Shown: positions 54,111 to 64,000 of the stretch, in pieces
Numbering within the stretch: the first letter of the stretch is position 1
Layout of the letters: every line of letters begins with the position of its first letter
Origin: Desulfosudis oleivorans
GTDB lineage: Bacteria > Desulfobacterota > Desulfobacteria > Desulfobacterales > SURF-7
Assembly: GCA_020723305.1 (NCBI GenBank)
Contig: DYJC01000020.1
Location: 26,503-90,502 of the forward strand
Length of the DNA: 64,000 nucleotides
Direction of reading: 5' to 3'
Program-made: the position numbers and the translations under genes
Notes under the pieces: model-generated
The model's database searches: none
What the model saw: only the letters and a program-made list of their open reading frames with translations
What the model was told of the DNA's origin: nothing

Positions 54111-57100
54111 ATGACGGTAAAAATTGCAGGATGTGACCTGGGCAAGGCTTCGGCCTGTTTTGTGACGGCGCGTTTGCATGATGACGGTGTAATGCAAAAG
54201 GAAACCGAAACCCGGGTTTCTCATGACGGGAATCCTTTTGGCGTGTTTAAAGCATGGTACACGGAAAAGAGGATTTATGAATGCGCAGCGCTCGGGGCCA
54301 CCGGACTTTATGCAGATGAATTGGTTGCGCCTGTAGAGGTTTTTCCGGAAGACGCTTGCCAGGAAGCGGCCTTGGAGGCAGACCCAATGTTTCCGGATGA
54401 GATGAATCTGGTCAGTGTGGGATCACGGGGTTACAGTGTTCTGTCCCGGCGTCCAGCAGACGTCAAAAACAAAAAAAACGGTGATCCCCGGTTTGTGTAT
54501 CATTTCCTGGAAAATGATAAATGCTCTTCCGGAGCAGGGGAGAATGTTGTGAAAATTGCCGGAAGGTTCGGGCTTGGGATAGAGGAGGCTGACCATCTGG
54601 CCCGGTCTGCTGTAAATACGATTCCCATAACCGCCCGGTGTTCGGTGTTTGCCAAGAGTGAAATGACCCATTACGCCAATCAGGGAAAACCGGTCAGTGA
54701 ACTGTTTAAAGGTTTTTTCGGATCGGCGGCGCGCAATGCAGGCGCACTGCTGTCCAAAAACAGGGTGGATGGCCCGGTATATCTGGCGGGCGGTCTGACA
54801 CGCATTGCTTCATTTGTGGATGCTTTTTCCAAAGCAATTGGCGAGAAAGCCCTGCTGCCGGATAATTGTCTGACGCTGGAAGCAGAAGGTGCAGCGAGGA
54901 TAGCTGCCGGCCGGATGAAGTCAAAAGCGGCGCTTCATCTGCCGGAAAATCCGGATGATTTGATCCGCATCCGGGGAATGCGGTTTGCGGTGCTGGAACC
55001 TGCCGTTGCTTTTAGAGACAGGGTTCAGCTGATGCCGGAGATCCATGCCCCGGAGGATTGGCAGAATCATCCCGTGGTTCTGGGTCTGGATCTGGGCTCA
55101 ACCGGCGCCAAAGCGGTGTTGACATCCATCGAAACCGGAAAGCCCCTGTTGGATGTGTATGACCGCACCAAAGGCAATCCCGTGGATGCAGCCCGGCGGC
55201 TGGTATCCGCCATACTTGAAAAAGGCCGTCCGGATGTGCGTGCAATTGGGCTGACGGGTTCCGGCCGTGAGGCAGTGGCAACCCTGGCCCGGACTGTATT
55301 TCCGGATTCGGGGTATGGCACTGGAAAGGTTTGTATTTTGAATGAGATCGTGGCGCATGCAACTGCTGCCGTTTTCTGTGATCCGGATCAGGGCAGGGAC
55401 ATGTCCATCATTGAGATCGGCGGACAGGATGCGAAATATATCCGGGTAAGCGGCGGCCGGATCATTGAAAGCGACATGAACAAGGCTTGCAGCGCAGGCA
55501 CCGGATCATTCCTGGAGGAACAGGCAAACTGTTATGACGTGTTTGATATCAACCAATTTGCGGAGATGGCAAGGGATGCCAGACGTCCGCCGGATCTGGG
55601 GCAGATGTGTACGGTGTATATCGCCGAATCCGGAGCCGAAGCCCTGAAAGAGGGATTTGAACTGGAGGACATTTTTGCAGGCTTTCAGTACTCGGTGATT
55701 CAGAACTATTTAAACCGGGTCATGGGCCAGCGGCATCTGGGGAAAAAGATTTTTTTTCAGGGCAAACCTGCGTCCAATGATTCCCTTGCCTGGACCCTGG
55801 CTGCGGTGACCGGCCGTGACATTGTCGTGCCGCCCAATCCAGGGGCCATGGGCGCATGGGGTATTGGCTTATGCGCCATTGACGAGATCGGCAAAGACAG
55901 GCTGATATCTTCCCCCGGACTGGAACCAAAGGATTTTCTGGAAGCGAAAATCATCGACCGGTCGGAGTTCACCTGTCAGGACAAGAAGTGCCGCACCATG
56001 TGCCCGATTGAACAGACAACGATCCGGTTCGGAGAGATTCAAAAAGTAGCGATTTCCGGCGGGGCCTGCCCCAAATATGAAATCAGCCGCCGGAACCGTC
56101 AAAAGCTGGAACAGGATGCACCCAATCCGTTTGAACAGCGGGCACAGCTTCTGGACGCATTCCAATCGCCGGCATCCGACAAACCGGCAGTGGCCATTCC
56201 CATGACCGGCCCGGTGGGCGGATTTCTACCGTTTCTCTCAACCCTTGTAACGGAACTCGGATTTCCGATACAGGTGCTGCAATCCGATTCCACTTCTCTG
56301 GCTAGGGGAGAACATCTGTGCAACAGCTTTGACTCCTGCGGCCCGGTGAAAATCACCCATTCCATCTGCGATACTACGGCGCCCTATCTGTTTTTCCCGA
56401 AAATCATGAATTTTTATGATCGCAAGGGGCCGGGAGGAATTGCCTGCGTGACCGAACAGGCCATGCCGGAAGTGATAGAGCAGTCTTTAAAAGCCCGTGG
56501 CCAAAAGGTCACCGTGATCCGTCCCCTCTTGAATCTGGAAAAGGGCCTGACCGATGCTTCGGTTGTCCAAAGTCTCATGATTCTGGTTCAGACCCTTGGC
56601 GCAGCTCCGGACAGGCTTGAACCTGCAATTCAAAAAGCAGCGGCGGCCCAGCGACAGTTTGAAACCGCTCTGGAGGATATGGGAAAAACCGCTCTGGCAT
56701 ATGCAGGCAAGCGACAGATTCCAGTAGTAGTGGTTTGCGGGTCCCAGCATGTCATCCATGACAAGGCGGCAAATTCAAAAATTCCGGATATGCTCAGGCA
56801 GAACGGGGCCATGGCCATTCCCATGGACTGTTTTCCCATTCCTGAAAATATTCCGGAAATGCGGAAGATTTACTGGGGGGATGCCAACCGGTATATGCGG
56901 GCAGCGCTGGCGGCAAAGGAATTGAAAAACGTGTTTCCGTTGATGCTGGCATCCTTTGGCTGCGGCCCGGCTTCTTTTACCGAGCAGGTGTTTCAGTCCC
57001 TGCTGGAAGGATATCCCCATACCATTCTGGAGAGCGACGGACATGGCGGAGCTGCCGGGTTTGTTACCCGGATTCAGGCATTTCTGCAATCTGTCCGGCA

Positions 57101-58427
57101 GTATATGGCCGAAGACAATGAAAAATCCCTGCCGGATAATTCGGGCAGAATCGCTTATGTGGAGTCAGGCCGGAGCCGCGGCAAATATCTGGATAAAAAT
57201 GTCCGGTATGTGTTTTTCAGCAGCGTGGATTATCTGGGCGACATGTTTGCGGCAGTTTACCGTTCCTATGGGTATGATGCGGTGTGTGCGCCGCCCGTGA
57301 CCCATGAAAATTACCGGCAGGGCAGGCTGGACTGCTCTGGAAAGGAATGCATGTCCTACCAGTTGATCTGGGGCTCCTTCAAGGAATACCTGGAAACCGT
57401 CAAGGCCGAGGAAGCTGCGGGAATCGAGCTGCCGTCGGAGATCCGGCTGATGCAGCTCTCGGGCCAGATGTGCCGGGCCGGCATGTACGGGATCAAGGAC
57501 AAGCTGTCTGTTGAGCGGATGGGACTGCAGGGACGGATATCCGTGGCTTCCTTGCTGATTGCCGGTGGTGCGGGCATGGCAGCCCGGCTGACAGCCGGAC
57601 TCACCGGAATCGACATCGTCCGCCAGTTGTACCTCTATCATCTGGCGGTTGAGCCTTCGCCCGGTGCGGCAAAGGAAGTCTATCAGCGATACAGCACCGC
57701 CATCATCGAATTGATCGGGCGGCCGTCGAAGGTCGGTTTGATTAATGGGTCGGCGCAGAAAACGTTTCACTGGTCAAGGCTTTCCAAGCTTATCCAGCAA
57801 TCTTGCCTGGAGTTTTATCAGATGGAAAAGCGGTTTACGGGAAAGCAGGAATTCCGGACCATTTATGTGTCAGGCGATGCCATGACCAAAGGTAATGATG
57901 TCGCCAATTGCGGAATTTACTACCATCTGGTCGACCGTAACATCCGCATTGTGGCTGAACCGGTGCTGGATTTTCTGGAGTATCTTGCAAGAATCCATCC
58001 CCATCTGATTTTCGGACGCAGGGCCTCCCGGCGTCAGCAGTCCATCTATCTGTACGTGATGGTGCTGATCCGGGAAAGGCTGTATAAACTGGCCCGAAAG
58101 CATCACCCCTGGTTGCCGTCACCGGATTTGAAATCCGTGCTGCGAAGGTCTTCCAATATCATCGATCCGAAAACCCTCGGCGGTTCCGGCTATGCTGTCG
58201 GAGGCGTGCTGGATCACTGGGAAAAGGAAAACTATGACGGCGTTCTGATGACAAGCTGCTGGGGTTGCGACAATTCTTTGATCGAAGAAAGTCTTCTCCG
58301 GCATCACCGGGATATCCCGTTTTTCTTTTTCTATGATGACGGCACTCCGCTGGACATCCGGCGGGTCAACCGGTTTGCCTATGGACTGCACCGGCAGGGT
58401 TCGAAAATGAAACAGACGGTTCACTGA
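54111..58427 (+). CDS. Acyl-CoA dehydratase activase with DUF2229
   Basis: 1438 residues. Two ATPase domains of the BadF/BadG/BcrA/BcrD (ASKHA) type occur: residues 1-290 ([26 protein letters not shown]) and about 320-620 ([47 protein letters not shown]). Next comes a cysteine-rich region ([26 protein letters not shown]) and a long DUF2229/HgdB-like C-terminal half. These activases use ATP to transfer an electron at very low potential to 2-hydroxyacyl-CoA dehydratases or benzoyl-CoA reductases. No dehydratase gene is adjacent. It is monocistronic and divergent from the GlxA-type regulator. Confidence 0.88.
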   Translation: MTVKIAGCDLGKASACFVTARLHDDGVMQKETETRVSHDGNPFGVFKAWYTEKRIYECAALGATGLYADELVAPVEVFPEDACQEAALEADPMFPDEMNLVSVGSRGYSVLSRRPADVKNKKNGDPRFVYHFLENDKCSSGAGENVVKIAGRFGLGIEEADHLARSAVNTIPITARCSVFAKSEMTHYANQGKPVSELFKGFFGSAARNAGALLSKNRVDGPVYLAGGLTRIASFVDAFSKAIGEKALLPDNCLTLEAEGAARIAAGRMKSKAALHLPENPDDLIRIRGMRFAVLEPAVAFRDRVQLMPEIHAPEDWQNHPVVLGLDLGSTGAKAVLTSIETGKPLLDVYDRTKGNPVDAARRLVSAILEKGRPDVRAIGLTGSGREAVATLARTVFPDSGYGTGKVCILNEIVAHATAAVFCDPDQGRDMSIIEIGGQDAKYIRVSGGRIIESDMNKACSAGTGSFLEEQANCYDVFDINQFAEMARDARRPPDLGQMCTVYIAESGAEALKEGFELEDIFAGFQYSVIQNYLNRVMGQRHLGKKIFFQGKPASNDSLAWTLAAVTGRDIVVPPNPGAMGAWGIGLCAIDEIGKDRLISSPGLEPKDFLEAKIIDRSEFTCQDKKCRTMCPIEQTTIRFGEIQKVAISGGACPKYEISRRNRQKLEQDAPNPFEQRAQLLDAFQSPASDKPAVAIPMTGPVGGFLPFLSTLVTELGFPIQVLQSDSTSLARGEHLCNSFDSCGPVKITHSICDTTAPYLFFPKIMNFYDRKGPGGIACVTEQAMPEVIEQSLKARGQKVTVIRPLLNLEKGLTDASVVQSLMILVQTLGAAPDRLEPAIQKAAAAQRQFETALEDMGKTALAYAGKRQIPVVVVCGSQHVIHDKAANSKIPDMLRQNGAMAIPMDCFPIPENIPEMRKIYWGDANRYMRAALAAKELKNVFPLMLASFGCGPASFTEQVFQSLLEGYPHTILESDGHGGAAGFVTRIQAFLQSVRQYMAEDNEKSLPDNSGRIAYVESGRSRGKYLDKNVRYVFFSSVDYLGDMFAAVYRSYGYDAVCAPPVTHENYRQGRLDCSGKECMSYQLIWGSFKEYLETVKAEEAAGIELPSEIRLMQLSGQMCRAGMYGIKDKLSVERMGLQGRISVASLLIAGGAGMAARLTAGLTGIDIVRQLYLYHLAVEPSPGAAKEVYQRYSTAIIELIGRPSKVGLINGSAQKTFHWSRLSKLIQQSCLEFYQMEKRFTGKQEFRTIYVSGDAMTKGNDVANCGIYYHLVDRNIRIVAEPVLDFLEYLARIHPHLIFGRRASRRQQSIYLYVMVLIRERLYKLARKHHPWLPSPDLKSVLRRSSNIIDPKTLGGSGYAVGGVLDHWEKENYDGVLMTSCWGCDNSLIEESLLRHHRDIPFFFFYDDGTPLDIRRVNRFAYGLHRQGSKMKQTVH

Positions 58428-58453
58428 GGCGTATGGATTGTATCCGGCATTGA

Positions 58454-59287
58454 TCACAGTTTCAGGCGGAAGAATTTTTCCACCAGAGATTTCTTGTAAA
58501 TAAATGAAAAGAGCCGGAGAAACAGTTCCGGCGAAAATCGTTTGATCAGCCAGATGATTTTTGCATCCCACTGGGGCAGGATATAAAAACGGTTGGCGGT
58601 TATGCCTTTCAGAATGCATTGGGCCACTTTTTCCGATGAAAAATTGGCTTTTTCAAACAATGCGCGTACCAGTTTTTCCTGGCGCTCGCCGGCAGCGTAA
58701 AGCTGATCCATCAGGTTGGTTTTGAAAAAGGACGGCATAACCACGGAAACGCCGATGTTGCTTTTGGCCAGTTCGATGCGCAGGGTTTCCGACAGGGAGA
58801 TGACGCCGGCTTTGGTGACATTATAGCAACTGGATTCCGGGGAGGAAACAAAGCCAAGATAGGAAGCCACGTTGACGATATGCCCGTGGCCCTGTTTTTT
58901 CATCATGGGGATAAACGAACGGCACCCGTAGATTACGCTTCTGAGGTTGATATTGAAGATCCATTCCCAGCGCTCTAAATCAATCTCCTCCATGAGCCCG
59001 CAGCCGGAAACCCCGGCATTATTGATCACGATGTCAATGCCTCCCCATTGGTCAAGAATGGTTGCAGCAGCCTTTTCCAGGTTTTCCGGCCGGGTGACAT
59101 CGCAGGGTATGGCCAATGCTTCGCCGCCTGCCTGGTTCACTTCCTCTGATGTCTGACGGGTTCGTTCCGGATCGATTTCCGCAACGCCGATTTTCCATCC
59201 GAGGCGGGCAAATGAAAGGGCAAGTGCCCGTCCCAGACCACTGCCTGCTCCGGTGATAAATACTCTTTTTTTCTGGAAACGGTTCAT
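58454..59287 (-). CDS. Short-chain dehydrogenase/reductase
   Basis: 277 residues, classical SDR: the cofactor loop ITGAGSGLGRALALSFARLG, NNAGVSG, and the active site SCYNVTKAGVISL (Y-x3-K). The C-terminal 80 residues extend beyond the core with a hydrophobic region (IIWLIKRFSPELFLRLFSFIYKK), as in some lipid-acting SDRs. It is in the same direction as the flavoprotein group but separated by a repeat element, and convergent with the activase gene. Substrate unknown. Confidence 0.92.
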   Translation of the reverse strand: MNRFQKKRVFITGAGSGLGRALALSFARLGWKIGVAEIDPERTRQTSEEVNQAGGEALAIPCDVTRPENLEKAAATILDQWGGIDIVINNAGVSGCGLMEEIDLERWEWIFNINLRSVIYGCRSFIPMMKKQGHGHIVNVASYLGFVSSPESSCYNVTKAGVISLSETLRIELAKSNIGVSVVMPSFFKTNLMDQLYAAGERQEKLVRALFEKANFSSEKVAQCILKGITANRFYILPQWDAKIIWLIKRFSPELFLRLFSFIYKKSLVEKFFRLKL

Positions 59288-59346
59288 TCGTATTTTATCC
59301 TTTTTTATTTTTATTCCTCTTTTAATCCCTTAATCACAAAAGTATT

Positions 59347-59442
59347 GCCCCCTTGAGGGGGGTAAAGGGGGGTGTATTATTTATAATAAAGAATGCTTAC
59401 AATAGTAAACCTGTATCACACCCCCCCTGCCCCAAGGGGGAT
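59347..59442. repeat. CCCCCTTG inverted-repeat element
   Basis: About 96 bp. The left arm CCCCCTTGAGGGGGG and GGGGGGTGT (59348-59374) are mirrored by ACACCCCCCC and CCCCAAGGGGG (59418-59441). Central sequence is AT-rich. It lies between the flavoprotein stop and the SDR start and can form a stable hairpin. Similar C/G-rich repeats recur in many bacterial genomes as dispersed intergenic units. Confidence 0.6.
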
Positions 59443-59466
59443 TTTTAAAGGATGTTTCCTGCCGTG

Positions 59467-61068
59467 TTATGTTTCCCGGATAAAGCCGTTTTGACGTGCC
59501 TGTTTTACGCATTCCGGTTCTTCCCAGGTTTTTTGAACGCCAAAATCCTCGGCAATCACATTGGCTCCGACATATCCCGGACCGGCGATGATCAGACCGC
59601 CGGGATACACGCTTGCGCCGCACACATAGAAATTGTTGACCGGCGTCCAGGTCTGGGAGCAGTACTGGTTGGGACGGAAGGCGCCCATCTGGAGGATCTT
59701 GTACGATCCCTGCTTGATGGAGCCTCTGACCATGTTTTTGAATTTTTTTTCAATATAGGTCGGAGGATAGGCATATACATCAATCGGGTCCAGATTGGGT
59801 GCAAAGCTTTTCCAGGTATCCAGGCATTTTTGGGCATACGCGTCCTTGATCCTGTCCCAGTCTGCATCAAACGGAACCAGGCATTCCCACCGGCCGGTGT
59901 GCAGTCCTTCCGGAGCCTGGATCGGGTCAAAGATGGATGTGCAGGTTGCATGGCCAATCGGCTGTTCCGGCAATCGTCCTGCTTCGATGGCATCTGCATG
60001 ATTCAGGATGGCTTCCGTGCTATCGATGTTGAAAAAGCTGATCAGGGCACGGTTGGCATCGGGATATCGTTCTGTTCCGATATATCGTGGCGCTTGGCTC
60101 AAGGCTATATGGGCGCCGAAAAAGACCTGTTTTTCCCATTCCCACTTCTGTGCGCTTTCAGTCAGGTCCGGCGAAATCCGGTCTTTATCGAAAAACGTAA
60201 GAAAGGTCTGTTGGGGATCAACTGTTGAAACCACCGCTTTGGCTTTGATTTCGCGTCCATCTTTCAGGATCACACCATCGGCCTTTTCGCCTGTGGTGCT
60301 GACCCGGATGACCTCGGCCTGATCCAGAATCACGCCGCCGGCCTGAAGAAAAGTCTTGTGCAGGGCCGATGAAAGACGATGGGACCCCCCGGCACACAGC
60401 GCGGCATTGGTCATGCGGTTGAAATAGAGGGGGAACAGGAAGCCAACCCCGTCAAAATTGGATATGCCCCACATGGTAAACAGGTTGAGAAAACAGGCTT
60501 TGAGCGGATCGGAGAATTCATACAGATCGATGATTTCCGTCGGGGTCAGTTCGGTAATGGCATTGAACTTTCGGCCGGTTTCATCCGAACCGTTTTCAAG
60601 GGCCGTGATCATGTCCAGTGCGCCCATGGCCGGCACATAGGTGAACGGCAGCAGGCATTTTTCAAAATATGCGGAAAAGTCATTGTACATGCGGCGGTAG
60701 CGTTCGCCGTCTTTGTCCGTGAAATGCGCGGCAATGAACTTTGCGGTTTTTTCCGGATCTCGGTACAGAAGCAGGGGAGCTCGGTCTTTGTTGAAATAAG
60801 CGGTCTGGACTTCGGGGAAAATATATTTTACCCCCCGGGCTTTCAGATTAAAGTCGTGATACGGGGGCATGATTTCGGCCATCATATGATAAATCGCATG
60901 GAGATTGTATTTGTGTCCCGCAAACTCAAGGGTTTCAAGGCCTCCGCCGGTTTCATGGCGGGCCTCCAGAATGACCACGGAAAGACCGGTGCGCGCCAGA
61001 TAAGCGCCGCAGATCAATCCGTTATGTCCAGCGCCGATGATCGCCACATCAAATTGTTTGTTGTTCAT
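59467..61068 (-). CDS. CrtI-like FAD-dependent oxidoreductase B
   Basis: 533 residues from MNNKQFDVAIIGAG at 61068, with a GGAGGG ribosome site. The FAD-binding motif is DVAIIGAGHNGLICGAYLARTG, with the GGGLE segment following, as in phytoene desaturase-like and NAD(P)/FAD-dependent carotenoid-isomerase-family proteins. The C-terminal ASVYPGGLIIAGPGYVGANV completes the FAD site. Its start overlaps the stop of the next upstream flavoprotein gene by 4 bp (ATGA), so the two are probably made as a pair. Substrate unknown; no carotenoid or sterol genes are nearby. Confidence 0.88.
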   Translation of the reverse strand: MNNKQFDVAIIGAGHNGLICGAYLARTGLSVVILEARHETGGGLETLEFAGHKYNLHAIYHMMAEIMPPYHDFNLKARGVKYIFPEVQTAYFNKDRAPLLLYRDPEKTAKFIAAHFTDKDGERYRRMYNDFSAYFEKCLLPFTYVPAMGALDMITALENGSDETGRKFNAITELTPTEIIDLYEFSDPLKACFLNLFTMWGISNFDGVGFLFPLYFNRMTNAALCAGGSHRLSSALHKTFLQAGGVILDQAEVIRVSTTGEKADGVILKDGREIKAKAVVSTVDPQQTFLTFFDKDRISPDLTESAQKWEWEKQVFFGAHIALSQAPRYIGTERYPDANRALISFFNIDSTEAILNHADAIEAGRLPEQPIGHATCTSIFDPIQAPEGLHTGRWECLVPFDADWDRIKDAYAQKCLDTWKSFAPNLDPIDVYAYPPTYIEKKFKNMVRGSIKQGSYKILQMGAFRPNQYCSQTWTPVNNFYVCGASVYPGGLIIAGPGYVGANVIAEDFGVQKTWEEPECVKQARQNGFIRET

Positions 61069-62786
61069 GATGCCCTCCTCACGCCCAGATTGGTCGGAAT
61101 GCGGGCCGCGTTTGCCAGCAACCACATGCAGGCTTTCTCATTCCACCAGATTTGATCTCTCACCCCCATGTCTGTTGCGACCTCGCATGCCGCGATATAG
61201 CCTGAGGCCAGATTGGATGAACCAAACGGGTGGATGGAATTGGACAGATACAGGTTCGGCAGAAAGGTTCGCGAAGCACCGTTAACGGTCACGCCGGGGA
61301 CTGGCCGGTTTTCGAAAAACTGTTCCGGGATAACGCTGCCGCCGGCCCAGTTGCCTTTTATGGCGGATGGGTTGTTCCGGTACATGTCCAGCGGGGAATA
61401 GATCGTCCGGTCCAGGATCAGGTTCTTGAATCCCGGCGCATATTGCTCATAGGTGTCTGTGATCATGTCTGCGACCCGCTCCTTGATTCTGCGCCAGTCC
61501 ATGAATCCGTCGACGGTTTCACTTTTCCATTTTCCGGGTGTGGGCGGGACATCGAACCAGACAAAGGATGTATGACAGCCTTCCGGCGCCTGGCTGGGGT
61601 CTGCCAGCGTGGGAATGAACCAGTTGCCGATGGCCTTATCATGGATCGTCCGGTTCACCAGATTCCGGGCATAGGTTTCCATCTCAAAAGAGTTTTCGCC
61701 TCCGAAATACCCCATGCAGCTTCGCTGGATGCCCTCATCAAAATCCGCGGAAGCAAACCGGGGCTGGCTGCTCAAGGCGTAGTAAACGCCGATAAGGTTC
61801 TGCTCCTCATAGGAAAAAGCCTTGATCCGCGCCGCCATTTCAGTTCCGATGTGATCCTCTCCGATCATTTTGATAAAGGTCGGCACCACGGTTACATTGC
61901 TGACCACGGTGCGGGCGGTAAAGGTTTCGCCGCTGTATACAGCATGATCGGATAATCTGACACCCGCGGCTTTTCCGTTTTCCATCAGGATGGTCTGTAC
62001 CGGGCAGCAGGGAAGGATTTTGACACCATATGCCGTGGCAGCCTTGACCAGTGCATGGGTCAGGGAATGGCCGCCGCCTTTGCACAGATGAACCGGAACC
62101 ACCGGGCCGGTCAGGGGGCCGAGCAGGGCTGTTCCGCTGGAACCAACTTTTGGATGGATAGGAGAAAGCCCGCTGATCCAGGAAAGGGATTGAAGCAGGG
62201 TCTTGATGTGTTCGGATTCAAACATGCGGTTCATGGTTTCAAAACCGTTCATCTCGTAAATCTGTTTGAAGGTCGCGTCCATGCCGATCTGTTTGAAAAA
62301 AGGCGTATAGATGGCGTCGAGATCGTCCAGGGTTTGAAGCTTTGGAGCCGTGAACATGTAACGGTGGAAAACATCGATCAGATCCATGATGCGGGGAAGG
62401 AAGGTTTCCGTTGCCAACCGAATCACACCTGCATCCCTGGGTGACAGCTTTTCCCAGTTTTGCATGGTGTCAAACGGATTGTTGCAGATCAGCGCATTTT
62501 TCCGGTCACGAAAGGTTTTTGCATAGATGACATCGGTTGTGCAAAGTTCAAGCCCGAATTGTTCAAGTTCAAGCTCGGCCATGGCCGGGCTCATGGCGGT
62601 GACCAGCCAGGTGGTGTGAAGGTTGTGCAGAAAGCCTGGAATGTTGGTTTCAGTTGTATCACAGTGGGCGCCGCATTCTCCCCGTGCTTCGAGGAGCATC
62701 GTTTTCAGGCCGGCCTTGCCCAGATAGGCGGCACAAGTCAGGCCGTTAATGCCCCCGCCGATGACAATGACATCATACTCCGCCAT
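61065..62786 (-). CDS. CrtI-like FAD-dependent oxidoreductase A
   Basis: 573 residues. The FAD loop is DVIVIGGGINGLTCAAYLGKAG followed by LLEARGECGAHC, and the C-terminal HPFGSSNLASGYIAACEVA contacts FAD. A paralogue of the gene that follows it (4-bp overlap) and more distantly of the Tat-exported protein at 4063. A heterodimer of the two is possible. Upstream in the same direction are a small conserved protein and a TetR regulator with operator, so this looks like an inducible catabolic or lipid-modifying unit. Confidence 0.88.
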   Translation of the reverse strand: MAEYDVIVIGGGINGLTCAAYLGKAGLKTMLLEARGECGAHCDTTETNIPGFLHNLHTTWLVTAMSPAMAELELEQFGLELCTTDVIYAKTFRDRKNALICNNPFDTMQNWEKLSPRDAGVIRLATETFLPRIMDLIDVFHRYMFTAPKLQTLDDLDAIYTPFFKQIGMDATFKQIYEMNGFETMNRMFESEHIKTLLQSLSWISGLSPIHPKVGSSGTALLGPLTGPVVPVHLCKGGGHSLTHALVKAATAYGVKILPCCPVQTILMENGKAAGVRLSDHAVYSGETFTARTVVSNVTVVPTFIKMIGEDHIGTEMAARIKAFSYEEQNLIGVYYALSSQPRFASADFDEGIQRSCMGYFGGENSFEMETYARNLVNRTIHDKAIGNWFIPTLADPSQAPEGCHTSFVWFDVPPTPGKWKSETVDGFMDWRRIKERVADMITDTYEQYAPGFKNLILDRTIYSPLDMYRNNPSAIKGNWAGGSVIPEQFFENRPVPGVTVNGASRTFLPNLYLSNSIHPFGSSNLASGYIAACEVATDMGVRDQIWWNEKACMWLLANAARIPTNLGVRRAS

Positions 62787-62818
62787 GATTGCCTCCTTGA
62801 TTCAGTGAAAGCCTGCTG

Positions 62819-63166
62819 TCAGACCTGAAGCCCCGGTCGACCGCGGCGCATGATCTGATCATAGGCTGAATTGACCTTATCCTCCAGGATCTCATCCTTG
62901 TTTTTCAGGGATCGGGATTTCCATACATACACAAAATACCGCCAGAGATTTTTTAGAACCAGTTTCAGCACGGAACCGTTCATGATCAGCTTGATCATTC
63001 CTGCGATGTCCTCCGGGTATATGGTTCCTTTGAATTCCCAGTTCACCGGTTCCTTTACATTGCCGTAAATGATAATCGCTCCGGTTTCTCTGTCCGGTTT
63101 GACCTGACAGGTAGCCAGATCCATGAAAAGTTCGGTCCGTCCCAGCCCGCGTGACCACATTTTCAT
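62819..63166 (-). CDS. Small hypothetical protein upstream of flavoprotein pair
   Basis: 115 residues starting after AAGGAGGTT, which decides the start over a longer in-frame extension to 63337. The sequence (LFMDLATCQVKPDRETGAIIIYGNVKEPVNWEF) is beta-rich, then amphipathic and basic at the C terminus (LVLKNLWRYFVYVWKSRS). Family not recognised. It lies 32 bp before the flavoprotein A gene. Its position suggests an accessory or substrate-binding role for the two flavoproteins. Confidence 0.75.
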   Translation of the reverse strand: MKMWSRGLGRTELFMDLATCQVKPDRETGAIIIYGNVKEPVNWEFKGTIYPEDIAGMIKLIMNGSVLKLVLKNLWRYFVYVWKSRSLKNKDEILEDKVNSAYDQIMRRGRPGLQV

Positions 63167-63245
63167 GACAAACCTCCTTTGCTTTTTTGGCCTCTTGTTG
63201 TTACAACAGAGTTGATTCATGAATCGTTCTCTGTAAATTTTATAT

Positions 63246-63857
63246 CTATCCGGCAGTACCTTCCAGCATCTCCCGGACGATGTTTTCCGTGGTTTCCCAG
63301 ACAGCTTCATTCGCGGCAAGGTCCGGTTCCAGGACAAGCTGCATTCCCAGGCCGTCCACGATGCCGGTCAATAAAACCACCATCCCCTCGATCGGTGTCC
63401 GGGGACGGATCATTCCTCGTTTGATAAGTTTTTCCATGCCCTCCTGAAGCATATTGCGGAACATCTGATGAAAATCGGTAAGTTCGCCCGCCATTTTGGG
63501 CCCGCGCCGGGCCAATCCCCAGCGTTCGAAAATCAGGCGGAAAAAATCAGGATCATGGATCAGGATGGATTGCAAAGCCCGGCAGAGATTCCGCGCCAGT
63601 TCTGCGGCGGATTCCGCTTTTTCAAATATTTCCATGACGCCGGCCTTGTAGGTTTCCATGCTGGCCTGAAACGCCTGGGCCACCATGTCGTCCTTGTCCT
63701 TGAAATAATAATGGAGCAGTCCGCGGCTGACTCCGGCTTCATGGGCGATTTCCGAGATGGTGGTCGCAACCATGCCTTTACGGGCCAGAACCGTCCGGAC
63801 AGCATCCAGAATATGGGTCATTTTTCCGTCATGAATAGTATGGGAATCGGATTTCAT
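63246..63857 (-). CDS. TetR-family regulator of the flavoprotein unit
   Basis: 203 residues. The DNA-binding part is HILDAVRTVLARKGMVATTISEIAHEAGVSRGLLHYYFKDKDDMVAQAF. It resembles TetR members that control catabolism or fatty-acid functions, with a C-terminal ligand domain. A promoter with an overlapping palindrome lies directly upstream. Gap of 79 bp to the small conserved gene, so the operon could be read through from here. Confidence 0.92.
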   Translation of the reverse strand: MKSDSHTIHDGKMTHILDAVRTVLARKGMVATTISEIAHEAGVSRGLLHYYFKDKDDMVAQAFQASMETYKAGVMEIFEKAESAAELARNLCRALQSILIHDPDFFRLIFERWGLARRGPKMAGELTDFHQMFRNMLQEGMEKLIKRGMIRPRTPIEGMVVLLTGIVDGLGMQLVLEPDLAANEAVWETTENIVREMLEGTAG

Positions 63858-63883
63858 GAGAACACTCCTTATATTTGGCTAAC

Positions 63884-63937
63884 CGTCCAGTTTGGACGAT
63901 TGTCCAATTTTATGACCTATCATGTCCTGTTTGTCAA
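63884..63937 (-). promoter_or_regulatory. Promoter and operator of the TetR-flavoprotein unit
   Basis: Read leftward: TTGACA (63932-63937), 17-bp spacer, CATAAA (63909-63914). A perfect palindrome CGTCCA-GTT-TGGACG (63884-63898) sits just after the -10, with a third TGGACA-type half site nearby (63901-63906). The TetR gene starts 27 bp downstream. Placement fits self-repression. Confidence 0.65.
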
Positions 63938-64000
63938 GTTTTTTTACAGGGTAAATTTGTCCTATTAGCAATGATTTTTTATTACAATATGTTAAATTAA

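Noticed and set aside
57165..57770. 201-codon ORF opposite the dehydratase activase
   Set aside because: Antisense shadow in a GC-biased frame without supporting signals.

Overview
The window reads as a chromosomal segment of an anaerobic, probably sulfate-reducing or syntrophic Desulfobacterota (Deltaproteobacteria). This is inferred from gene content: an energy-converting-hydrogenase-related membrane complex, an NAD-linked molybdenum hydroxylase whose FAD subunit carries an extra cysteine set, a 1438-residue acyl-CoA dehydratase activase, at least two probable selenoproteins, and dispersed palindromic intergenic repeats. No rRNA, tRNA, CRISPR array, insertion sequence or replication origin was recognised.

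Layout. 1-6 kb: the C-terminal part of an AAA/TPR signalling ATPase, a nucleotidyltransferase-like two-gene module with its own palindromic operator, and a Tat-exported CrtI-like flavoprotein. 6-13 kb: phosphomannomutase, then the most interesting locus, an ArsR-controlled operon. In it a small winged-helix protein and a rhodanese-DsbD fusion are each interrupted by in-frame TGA codons (one and two) at positions that look like cysteine sites, each followed by a hairpin fitting the bacterial SECIS pattern. A TauE/SafE permease lies between them. Standard gene calling breaks both genes; here they are given as full-length selenoproteins (8029-8478 and 9396-11162). 13.6-21.3 kb: secreted proteins, with an Ig-like repeat protein followed by a two-gene unit present three times in tandem; only the last copy keeps a full-length zinc-phospholipase-like gene.

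21-30 kb: an iron-dependent alcohol dehydrogenase, then a six-gene Hyf/Ehr-type complex whose large subunit lacks the four nickel-binding cysteines, so it is a proton- or ion-translocating redox module rather than a hydrogenase. 30-32 kb: an ATPase plus TOPRIM-like pair resembling two-gene defence modules. 34.5-44.8 kb: one long leftward operon headed by a TetR regulator with a visible promoter and operator. It encodes a NuoG-NuoE fusion, NuoF, the three subunits of a molybdenum hydroxylase, a MoaD/ThiS protein, XdhC and a MocA-HD fusion. Together these form a complete NAD-linked molybdenum hydroxylase with its cofactor-maturation genes.

44.8-54 kb: accessory genes (membrane glycosyltransferase, amidohydrolase lipoprotein, DUF4160/DUF2442 pair, an AT-rich putative nuclease), TerC and a GlxA-type regulator. 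54-64 kb: the dehydratase activase, then a TetR-controlled leftward group with two more CrtI-like FAD oxidoreductases, a short conserved protein and a short-chain dehydrogenase. Four palindromic intergenic elements (5.9, 36.7, 59.4 kb and the paired 7.5/21.3 kb hairpins) look like REP or MITE families.
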